From positions 56,050,431-56,114,430 of the forward strand of contig JASFXZ010000002.1 of NCBI GenBank assembly GCA_032209605.1: a stretch of DNA of 64,000 bases, given 5' to 3'. Of this stretch, positions 44,838 through 55,800 are shown in pieces. The stretch's first letter is position 1; each line of letters begins with the position of its first letter. The notes beneath the pieces were generated by a model. The model had not been told where the DNA came from and made no database searches. It saw only the letters and a list, made by a program, of their open reading frames with translations. The DNA comes from Mactromeris polynyma. Lineage: Eukaryota; Mollusca; Bivalvia; Venerida; Mactridae. Position numbers and translations under genes: made by a program.

Positions 44838-45350
44838 AAAAGTCTCAACAAATGGTATTGCAAAACGGGTTCTTCAACATGATGTCTTTCTGGCAGAAAT
44901 TTTCCTTTTCAATGTTCTGAAATAAGACATATTTTACATAAGAAGACTGGTTTCCAGTTAATTCATGATGAAATAAGACGTTAATGTCAACTTTGACATT
45001 TTTATTACAAAACGAGTCTCAAAAAATGGTATTACAAAACGGGTTCTTTAACATGATGTCTTTCTGGCAGAAATATTACTTTTCAATGTTCTAAAATAGT
45101 TTCCAGTTAATTCATGATGAAATAAAACGTTTCTGTCAACTTATTACAAAACGGGTTGAGTCTCAAAAAATAGTATTACAAAACGGGTTCTTTAAAATGA
45201 TGTCTTTATTGTTCGAGTTTTCCATCGAAGTCTTGTAAAATAAGACTCATTTTACAATTGTAGACTGGCTGCCAGTTATTTTATGATGAAATAAGGCGAC
45301 AATGTCAACTTTGAAATCTTTATAACAAAACGGGTTTTTATTACAAAACG
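44838..45350 (+). repeat. Three-copy tandem repeat, about 160-180 bp
   Basis: Each unit has ATTACAAAACGGGTTCTT, ATGATGTCTTTCTGGCAGAA, CCAGTTAATTCATGATGAAA and a GTCAACTTTGACATT segment. The third copy is diverged. Confidence 0.8.
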
Positions 45351-45599
45351 GGTTGCAACAGTGATGTCACTATTTGCAAGCAGGAAACAATATTTACTTC
45401 TTATGGTCTCGTTTTCATATTACCATATGGGGGGAATATTGCCAACTGCCAGTACATGGTGAAGTCACATGAGATGTTTTCTACAAAATAACGTCACTTA
45501 CAGAAAAAGTTGGAAATCGTACAGCGGCGCTCATATAAGCTTAAAAAGCTTGTATTTATACACAGTTAATACAACTGTACAAATAATTTGAAGGTTTAA

Positions 45600-46020
45600 G
45601 GATGGAATACAACTAACAACTACTAGCTGTGTATTCGCTACATCATACTATTATGCGAATAAACATCTGAACTCACAACTAATAGCTGTCATATCCGAAC
45701 TCACATCTTACTTCTGGCTATGTTTTTTTCGAATAAACATCTGAACTAACAACTACTAGCTGTGTATTCGCTACATCATAATATTATGCGAATAAACATT
45801 TAAACTCACAACTAATAGCTGTGTATTCATTCCATCATTTCCGAAGTCACATCTAACTTCTGGCTATGTTTTTTCGAATAAACATCTGAACTAACAACTG
45901 CTAGTTGTGCATTCGCCGCATCATATGCGAATAAACATATGAACACACAACTAATAGCTGTGTATTCATTCCATCATATCCGGACTCACATCGAACTTCT
46001 GGATATGTTTTTTGAATACA
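45600..46020 (+). repeat. Three-copy tandem repeat, about 140 bp
   Basis: Units contain AACTACTAGCTGTGTATTCG, GCGAATAAACATCTGAACT, CACAACTAATAGCTGT and TTCTGGCTATGTTTTTT. The array runs up to the LINE endonuclease relic. Confidence 0.75.
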
Positions 46021-46839
46021 TATCTGAACTAATAACTTACAACTAACATCCAACTTCACAGACCTTCTTTTATTTGGGTTTCGTAATTTCAATGAAATTG
46101 CTGGATGATCTGTATACTCTATACACGCAGGACCCGAAGTGTAAACGAGAGGAATTAAGTTTGAGTCTATCAGCCATATATCTATTATACTTTTTTCTAT
46201 ATTATTTTTTCTTCACCACGTGTATTGAGTTTTGTTTTAATTATTTATCCTCCATATGTCTTTGAGTTTAAACAGTTTTATCAATTTGGACAGATTTTTA
46301 ACTGTTTTGATTTTAGATTGTTTACATGTTTGGCTATTTGTATACTGGTGTTGTACTGGTGTTTTGTTTATTTAATCTGTCTTTTTCATCAAGGTTGTCA
46401 TTTATGTGGCCCCCTAACAGAATCATCCCCTGTGCGTCATGTTCAATAATTGTTTGTAACATGTTGAAGTAGGAGTTTCTATTTCTGTAATCAGTGTTCG
46501 CGTAGACATTAACTAATGTGTAGGTATTATTTTCAATGATAATGTTTATTAAAATATAGCGACCATTTGTATCTAGTTTGAAGTTAATAGTATCGCAAGA
46601 TAATGTTTTGTTTATTAAAATAGAACAACCTCTGCTTAAATTATTTCCGTAGGCATTATATATATGCCATTCATGGAATTCAACATCTAACATTGGGGAC
46701 ATGTCAGGAGTAAAATGTGATTCTTGAATGAAAACGATGTCTGCTTTTTGCACTGAGATATACAGTTTGAAGCGTGCTCTTTTTTATTGTCTCTAAGTCC
46801 CTGACGGTTCAGGGAGAGAATATGAAAATGGTCAGTCAT
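46020..46839 (-). mobile_element. LINE 5' relic (start and endonuclease domain)
   Basis: On the minus strand it begins MTDHFHILSLNRQGLRDNKK and, after a one-base shift, reads ADIVFIQESHF (endonuclease motif with catalytic Glu), LVNVYANT and GMILLGGHINDN (where GDFND is expected, so the Asp is replaced by His). Then come broken frames with DIWR, SIIDIWLI and finally KLRNPNKRR. This matches the apurinic endonuclease of non-LTR retrotransposons. It lies 3' of the RT relic, so the two are not parts of one intact copy. Confidence 0.8.
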
Positions 46840-47408
46840 GTGACGAGCAAACAATATTTAGTACATACATAGTTAAATTGTATGAAAAGATTACTGTTAT
46901 TCTTACTTCCATGTGCAGAGCATACATTTACATAGATAGATAATTTATTGCAAATTCAGTAAGCCAACGGCCCATGTGAACATAAATACATGTACATACA
47001 ATTTCACATTACAGACGTAACAAGTGGCAACTAGTCAATATCAAGAAAACGTATACATTTATCTTAATGTAAGAATTAAGTGAGACGAAAGTTACATGTT
47101 TTAGATATTGAGCCACATTAAAGAATACGAGAAGACGAGAACAAATAAGAAAGCGAAATCGTTCGGCGGGGGCGGAGAAGGTGTACACTTTATAGTGATT
47201 TGCTTGATATAACATGTTGTAGGAACAAATGAAATGAGACAAACAGCAATTTGTAAACATAGAAAATAATCATACATCGTTAACATAACAACACAAAACA
47301 TATATTTTTACATTTGTAAGTTATATAATAACTACATTTCACACTGAAATATGGTCAGTGAATCACGTAATTGAAAAGCTTTGAATATATATGCGCTCAG
47401 GCCATTTA

Positions 47409-49090
47409 TTAAAAACTCGTTTTTGGTTTCAAATAATTCTTTAAGCTTATACATATTTGGACGTGACCAGTAATATGTTTTATGTATTTCTTGCGTAGAT
47501 CAATATATAAAGAACATTCTAAAATTAAGTGATACTCGTCTTCAATTTTGTTGCAGATTAAACATTTTCTTTCATCTCTTGGGATACTTCTAGGTTTATG
47601 CCATCTAGCGGACTCTATTTTTAAATTATTCGATGAAAATTTTAATCTTGTCATCGCGATCCTAAATTTACTAATGTTAATATATTTCAGATAAAATTGA
47701 TACTAAAAATGAATAACCAAATGCGCCCTACTCGAGTTTTCTAAACGACTCTGACAATTTTGAATACTAGTGTCTATAAGCCGTTGTTTAAAAATGTTTA
47801 AAAATACTTCAGTGTCACCAACGGTTTGTGCTAACCAGACCTCGTGACCTAACTCTGACAACAGATTACGGACTAATGTAAAATGGAATGACATAAGAAT
47901 CTACTTTCAGCACATTGTATATAATTTTACAAAATTTAATTTCACTGCACGATTGTATTTTCAGCCAATATTTAATTATTCTGATGAATCTATATTATGC
48001 CAATTCAAATCTGCCTAATACACCGCTCACAAAGTCGTTCTGAGTACACCTTTTAACGTTTAAAATTCGTTTACAGTATTGGGTATATACCCTTTCTGCA
48101 TTACTTGTTTTGTGAAAACCCCACACTTCACAGGAATAATTCATAATAGGCAAAATCAATTTGTCAAAGAGTTCTAAATTATGACCAACAGATACATAAG
48201 GAAAATTAAGAAGATATCTGTTTAATTTAAAAATTGCTTTTTGTGCTTTACCTGCTACAGAACACTGTGTTACATTAAAGGATCCACCCTGTGTAAAAAC
48301 TTTACCTAGATATGAAAAAGAACTTACAATTTCTACACCGAAAGTGAATTTAGTATCGCGCGGCAGTAATCCCGCTTTTCTAAAAACAACTACTTTTGTT
48401 TTTTTGACATTGATTTTTAACTTCCATCTATTGCAATAATCGAATAATAAATCGAATCCTTTCTGAAGCCCTTCGGCTGACTCTGAAATAATTACAATGT
48501 CGTCAGCATATAGTAAGATAAATAATTTTGTCATTAAAACATCAATACATACAAAGTTGTTTAAACACAGATATTCTTCTAGATCGTTCAAAAACATAGA
48601 AAACAGAAATGGGGACAAACATTCACCTTGGCGTACGCCTAACATACCACTCGATTTTCGTCCGAGGCATTCTTTCTATAATCAATTAAAACGGATAAAA
48701 ATTGATACCGTTTCTAAGCACAATCATCACTAAACCATGATTTGTTATAATTTGGTGAAACATTTTCATGGCTGTAATTATCTATAGGACGCTTGAATAA
48801 TTCATCGGTTGTACTACACATAAGACATGAAAATGATTCTAAATTCGACTCAATTTCTTCACAATTTGTACAGTTTTTCACTTTGGCGACAATAATATTT
48901 AAATTAACAGTAAAATTTTTATTACTAATAGAATTAATATATGTCTCCTTCATATCGTTGCACCATGTATATCTATAATCAACATATTTAAAATCAACGG
49001 CATCAGTTTGATCATTGTCGTGGCCATTATCGATAACAGAAGTTGTGTTTTCTAGTGTTAAATCAATGACACATAAAATGACATATACCA
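47409..49090 (-). mobile_element. LINE relic (reverse transcriptase and C-terminal domain)
   Basis: Pieces on the minus strand: linker to 48714 (ends YNKSWFSDDCA), then directly the later half of the reverse transcriptase (48645-47995) with GVRQGECLSPFLFSMFLNDL, LLYADDIVII and WKLKINVKKTKVVVF. After stops come a helical stretch (47894-47703) and a C-terminal zinc knuckle CLICN..HLILEC (47654-47409). The early RT blocks are missing: the linker joins the RT part with a stop at the junction. A dead copy, subfamily not assigned. Confidence 0.85.
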
Positions 49091-49289
49091 GTATACATAC
49101 GCGCCTGTACGTTCATATATAAATATGCAAACTGAAGTATATACATACATCGGTATATCTAATCAAAACACGAGTGTTCAAGTAACATACGTTTGACCGT
49201 GATATTGAGAAAATATCATATAGCTCTATAAACAAATAGGAAAAATAAAACAATTCGTGTTTACATGAAACAATGTATAAATGTCATAT

Positions 49290-49502
49290 TCAGATATAGT
49301 TTTCGATATAATTCTGTCCCAAAAGGAGGGTAAATTCATGATCTGTATCGTAGTCCATTATACGTTGTTTACTAACTAGTTTGTACATTTCGTTTGTTGC
49401 GTGATTTTTCGTGACTTCGTTTAACATCTCAGCCAGGGTGGATGGAGGTCGTAATGCTGACCCTGATCGTGGTTTGTCAGATGTGCTTGTTTCGTTCGGC
49501 AC
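49290..49502 (-). CDS. Unassigned 70-codon frame, possible alternative last exon of gene B
   Basis: Encodes SGSALRPPSTLAEMLNEVT then YDTDHEFTLLLGQNY and a stop, a composition more protein-like than other open frames here. A candidate acceptor (TATCTGACAAG) just upstream gives a frame compatible with the phase 2 donor of gene B exon 5, which would replace the ITAM-like tail. The acceptor is weak and gene A has no equivalent. It could also be unrelated. Confidence 0.2.
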   Translation of the reverse strand: MPNETSTSDKPRSGSALRPPSTLAEMLNEVTKNHATNEMYKLVSKQRIMDYDTDHEFTLLLGQNYIENYI

Positions 49503-49851
49503 GCTTGTCAGATATATTTTGGTCAGGTTGTAGGGAAGAATATTATTCGTGTTACACTACTATTTCATACACCCCACATTGTACATCTGTATGATTGTTT
49601 GCACCTGCGAATTAATAATAGATTATATATACATTTTTAATACAATATAATAGCATTGTCTAGAGTGGGGTTCTGTGTAACATAATTATAATTATTATAA
49701 CTGTATAAGAATATTGTTCAGCATCATTTTAATCTATAATCGAATTATTGTCCTTACTCGTTATTGTTATATATTGCTTTACATAAATAAAATGTCAGAA
49801 TGTAGTTGTAGAATAATAAATATAACATACAATCGGTGATTTAGCGATACC

Positions 49852-49883
49852 TCATGCAAATAGTTGTCCGTAGGAAATTACCT
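49852..49883 (-). CDS. Gene B exon 7 (terminal)
   Basis: Codes EVISYGQLFA then TGA after acceptor ATATCAG. The start of this exon and its acceptor are conserved with gene A. Confidence 0.6.
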
Positions 49884-52800
49884 CTGATATTGCAAATTAA
49901 AACGGTTTGTTATGTATATGGTACTGGAATAGATCAAGTACACTAGTTGCAATCAGTGCTACACTATGTCTATATTCTATCCAAAGAATCAATTAATTGA
50001 TTAGAAATTATTGCAAAGATTTTGACTTTTTATTTGGTGTATTTGCATTCGTTTTGATGCCTCCTCACTTTGCCGAGACCTGCTTAAAGGAATTTGTGAA
50101 TGTGGCATTCTTTGTGTCACATTTTAACTTATATAATGATTCAAACGATTGATAATTGTCCTAATTAAAACTCAAAGGTAACATTAAAAGCAGTCAACAT
50201 ACCAGGCGTGATTTGGTCATACGATGGAGCACTTCTATTCACATTATGTAAGTCTGTATAGCTACTGTCTTTGGTTGTTCTTCTACAATGTCGAAGATCG
50301 ATCATGAAATAAAAGCAGGCGAATATGTTACTATAATCACTGCTATAATATGATAAGAAACAAAAAAGCATTAACCAAATTCAATATACATGTACACTAA
50401 AGGCTTTTCTAATCGGTCACACTACGTTTCGGCTCTTTATCAACATTGGTAGAAATCTGAAACCGTAATAATAAGGTTTTTGTACAATCATCTGTGAATT
50501 GTTGATTGAAATAGAATATGTTGAGGGTAAGAACGAATTATACAAATTAAACTCATTGATGAATAGATGATATCGAATGAGTATTGTATTAGTATTGAAT
50601 TTATTGAACGAGTTGAATATAATAATACGGGGCGAACCTTCATGACTTTACATTTAGTTATTGATTTAATTTGTGGTTATTTTTATTCTGACGTGTATAT
50701 TTTAGTTACTTAGAACACGGTGATTATAAGGCTACTTAGATTCTTCGTGCTGGAGTATACACAATGTGTCTGTTGTTATGTACGTACTGGTTATTTGCTT
50801 TTAATAATGAATTATTGCCTAATTAGTCAATTTATGTGTATGTGTTGGATACCAAAGTCCGTATAACTATTACATGTGAGGTTAGCTAGCTGTTAAATCG
50901 ATTTTAATCCCCGATATTTTTACTGACAGTTCCAAGGCTGTAAATCGCTGAATGTTTTTTTTATTTCGATTTGTGTTTTAGATATATATTAAATTTCCCT
51001 TTTCACATGTTCAATTCTTTCATGTGATATAGTGTTCATGTTATTTTCTCCCCTCTTTCGGCCTATTATTGCCAGCTTTCTTGACTTGTCCTGTGATGTA
51101 TTCCATCCATTAACCCCAGTTGTCCTTTATGGTCGATTAGGCCATTGCTTGCGCCCATGTTCCCTTGCTCAGGAATATACATGTATATACATAAAGACAA
51201 GTACAATGGCAACTACACTGTGTAGGTATCGACACAGCTACTAAAGGAATATAGGAAATTACATGAACAGTCATAAACAACTAAGATTATTCAGTAATGG
51301 ATAAATCGAGCCTATGGGTCTATACCATGGACATTTATCAAGGCTTTTACATTGGCGTGATGACGATGAGCGTCGTTTGATATTCTCGAGTTCCGTGCGG
51401 ATGTTTCAATAATAACGCAGGCGCATATAAAACGATTGTACTCGGATTTTACTTTGTGGAAAGTACGATGTTGTTTGTAACTATGTCGCATCTACTGACA
51501 TTTGCTTCGATTTTGCACAAATATAATACTATCTATCAATGCCCAGAGTTATTGTGACAGTTGTTAGTTGTTGCAACAGATTCTTAATTGTTTTAATGTT
51601 AAAATTTACCTGTTCTTAACAAACCAAATTGCCAGAAATACCATTGTTGCAATAAACGCACCACCAATACCAGACATGATTCCGACCAAAGGAACCGAAA
51701 GTGTCGATTTATTGCTATCTGAGACCTCTGCTGTGGCAGCACCTGCGGATTATAAACGTAGAGCTTAAAATAATGCCTACCAAGTAGCTCTGTGAGGTAT
51801 GTTAGATAGTGACTGTTTTCTTATAAGAAAATGAAATTTCAATAACTAGGAGCGAGGTATTCATTGGAGATGTTGATCAGTGTTTTGGACAGTTTTTAAA
51901 CTTGGAAAATGCGTATCAGAGCAAATCAGGTTTTGACAGAAGCATTATTTAAAATGAAACAGCTGAGCACAGTACAAAAACGCAAAGTTGCCAAATGCAA
52001 GGTGTTTATATCAAAGACGTCTTTGTAAGGCTATCCTAACATCCATTAACTATCTAGAGGCAAGAATATGGAAACGCTGCTCAAAGGTTTATGATTTACA
52101 GTAAAACCTCAGTTTTACAGTTTTCTTATAAGAAAATGAAATTTCAATAATTACGAGCGAGGCATTCATTGGAGATTTTAACAGATTTTAGGACAGTTTT
52201 TAAACTTGGAAAATACGTATTAGACCAAACAAGGTTTCGACCGAAGTATTATCTAAAATCAAACAGCTCAGCACAGAACAAAAATGTAAAGTTGCCAAAT
52301 GCATGTGTTACTGTCAAAAAAGTGTTTACGAGGCTGTCCTAACATCCGTTAACTTTGTAGAGGGAAGAAGATTGAAACACTGCTCAAATGTTTTTGATCT
52401 ATCATGTTAGAAATAGGAAACGGACACATAAATGTATAAATGCGGTGTATATATTGTAGAGCTGCTATATAGCTTTTGTGAATATGTAGATTACCTTTTT
52501 TCATGCAATACATATCTTCTCCACTCCATGAACCATTTGTCAGACACGTGCGTCGAATGTTAGGTAAATTTGGGACAAAACCTTTGTCACACTTGAGTTT
52601 GATAACATCATCTACTTCATATCCGTCGTATTTGGAAGTGGTCGATCCATTTAGCACGTAAACGCCATTGAACGTTTCTACATGTTGACACGAGGAGTCT
52701 GTTTAAACAGATAACATTGTAAACGAAAGGTGTTGTAGATGTATTGATTATTCACGACATGGCTGATTGATACAATTAAGGATGGAAGCAGTATTCAACA

Positions 52801-55800
52801 AGTATTCCTAACATGTATATATTCAGCGAATGCACAATACAGTAAACTCTCGTTATAACGACCATGTTTGTTCCCAGGATATGTTTCATTGCATCGACTA
52901 TGTGGTTATAGCGAACTTTGACAAATGAAGTAAGGTGCACATTTGTTTACCCTGGATTTGTCTCGTTGAATGAACATTTTATTGTGAGGAATGTCAGTGT
53001 AACGAGAGCTGACTGTTAACACATATCTATAAATACATGCACATATAACTGTACACAAGTAATTGCATTTGTAAGAAAAAAACAACATTTTTTTCTTCAT
53101 AGATAAAACTCATAAATAGACTATACGGAGGATAAGGCAAAACATATTAAACTTATTTTGTCTTCCTCCAATCATATGATGAATATGATAATTGATTCTG
53201 GTAGAAATAATTAATTACGTCTGGAAACCAATGAATATTTCTTATCAACTGACCATTGTTTATAACTGTATTATGTTTAATTCGTCTTAAGGTATTCCAT
53301 CCATACTGGACACTTCTCCAACGGCAAATGAAACTTGTATTGATTCAAGCTGTACTATAATGCGGATAAAAATTTAAAATTTCATAAATTTTACCTTTCT
53401 TAAAAAATTACGACCGTTTTTCTATGTAAACTTCCTTCATGATAAACGTTAGCTTTATAAAAAAGCCCAGTAAATGGAAAATTAACATTTCACTTCTCAT
53501 TTTGAAATACTTCTATATTAGGAAAGCATCTTTGTACTAATCAGATATGTAGAATAAGGTTATGTAAGAAACAGCTACAAGAAATTCAAAGAAAATGTTA
53601 GTTTTTTACATTTATGCATATAGCATTTAAAAAATGGGCAAATTTCCTTTCAAAATTACAATAGTATTAATAGCAGATGACCTAAACTAACTTGATGTAT
53701 CAATAGGGCATCAAATTGCCTGTAATAAAATTATTTATCTAACACAGATAATTTCAAACTTTCAGAGACTTTTACCATCCGGTTACAGTGCGATTGCTTT
53801 TGAACAGAAGGACGTACACATTTTTCTGAGAAAAATTAACACTTCCTAGTGGTTTTGTTTGCTTTTTCACAAGTATTGGTCTTTTTCAAGAAAATTTAAC
53901 TTAGAGAGATAATAAGTTGCTACAGGGAACGCCACATACATAAGACAGTGCCTCTCCACACAGACCTCCGAGTGAACAACAATCCATAAAACATAAGTCA
54001 CTTGATGAGGTTAAAGTGTACATACGTTAGGGAACAGAGGCGCTACGAATGGCTTGGCAGACCATCAGAAATAACTAGGAGAGTCAAAGAGGACAAACAG
54101 TAAAAAGGGGGAAATTGATGGATCACAGAACAAGTCAAGACAGCTAGTTACTGGCCAAAAAATAACATGAACACTATATAAAGTGACAGAATTGCACAGG
54201 GGAATGGGAAATATAACATATATATACATCTAAACCACATATCGAAAAAATAACCATACATCTAATTACAGCCTTTGAACTGTCAGTAAACGTATTGATG
54301 GGGTTAAATCGATTCACCTCACACTTAATCGCTATATGGTCATTGATACTTTGATTTCCAACATATAAACATAAATTGACTAAGTAGGCAGTAACTAATC
54401 ATTTAAATCAGTTAACCATTACGTACATAACAACAGGCACACTGTAATTAATCCAGCAGGAAGAAACAAGCAGCCTAATACTGACCATGCTCCTAGTAAC
54501 TAATAATATTAGAATGTAAAATAACCATAACATATCAAATTAATAACTTTATGTAAAGTAAAGTCAACCGGATAATGTAGTTAATAATGAAACAATTCTT
54601 AGATACTAGTGATAGGGAAATGGAATTTTAAAAATATAGACAAATGGAAATATATCTATTAAGAATTTAAACTAAAACAAAAAATACGACAGTACCCAAT
54701 GAGTATTAAGATGCGTTATAAAACAACATTATAGAGAATAAAGTTTTCTTTGAAGAACCAAATGATGTCATATTACGTTATATGTATCATAAAATGTTGA
54801 TGACATCATAAAAAGAAAGGCCTAGCTGTCACAGGGTATATCATATACATAAGACCGTGCCTCCCAGATATCCCCCAATGATAAGTACCATTAGGACAAT
54901 AAGTATAATTTTATGAAATGCTGTCATAATGAAGAAAGTAACCTGGAAATATGGCCCAATGTACATAATGCATAGAAAAGAGGATAGTTCATTAATAAAA
55001 ACGAAAAAATGATCAACCCAACTAATACTTCGACATACATAGACAAACACTGGACAGAACAAAACAAAATGAAACAAGGAAATCACCAACGTAAACCCGA
55101 AACAACACAACCCAATCTCAAAAGGGCTGGTCAATAGTTTTAAGATGTCCAGATGGTAAAGTTATTGTAATTATTAGAAGTAAGTAATAATAATAATGAC
55201 TGTGCAATAATAATAAAATAATAATAATGATAATGACTGTGCAACAAAACCATGGTAATGTGTGGTCTCAATAACTTAATTATTTATTTTCAATATATTG
55301 TCACTGAATTACCTCCCTTTATGAAATATTTCAAGTTTTTAATTATTGCAATTATTTGTTTTGAGTAAAACGTGTTGAAGCAATTTCGAATAGGATTTTC
55401 TAATTTAAATAAATTAAAAACGGTAATATTTTTATATTAAATTTTGTATTTTGCTTAAGCCTCAGTCACACCGGATCGTACGTTTTCTGGATCGTGCGAC
55501 TGGTGGCAATTTGGCCAAGGTACGACCAATCGGCAATGTTTGCTACGATCTCCATTTCCGATCGCATAGTGCGATTGCTCTAACGACGGGTGGTAGGTCA
55601 TCGTACGATCGGTGGTGCGCGTGTTCGTGCGATCACCAACGATTGGAGAAGATCAATCGCGAGATCAATCGTAGGAAAGCGTGCGATCAGCGACCTATCG
55701 TACGATCAATCGTGGCGACCTGCGACCACTCGCACGATCGATCGCAACCAGAGGTCGCACGATTACCTACGATTATTCTTGCGATCGATCTTCTCCAATC

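Noticed and set aside
46334..49090. A functional reverse transcriptase gene
   Set aside because: Stops, frame shifts, a missing first RT half and displaced endonuclease show dead copies.
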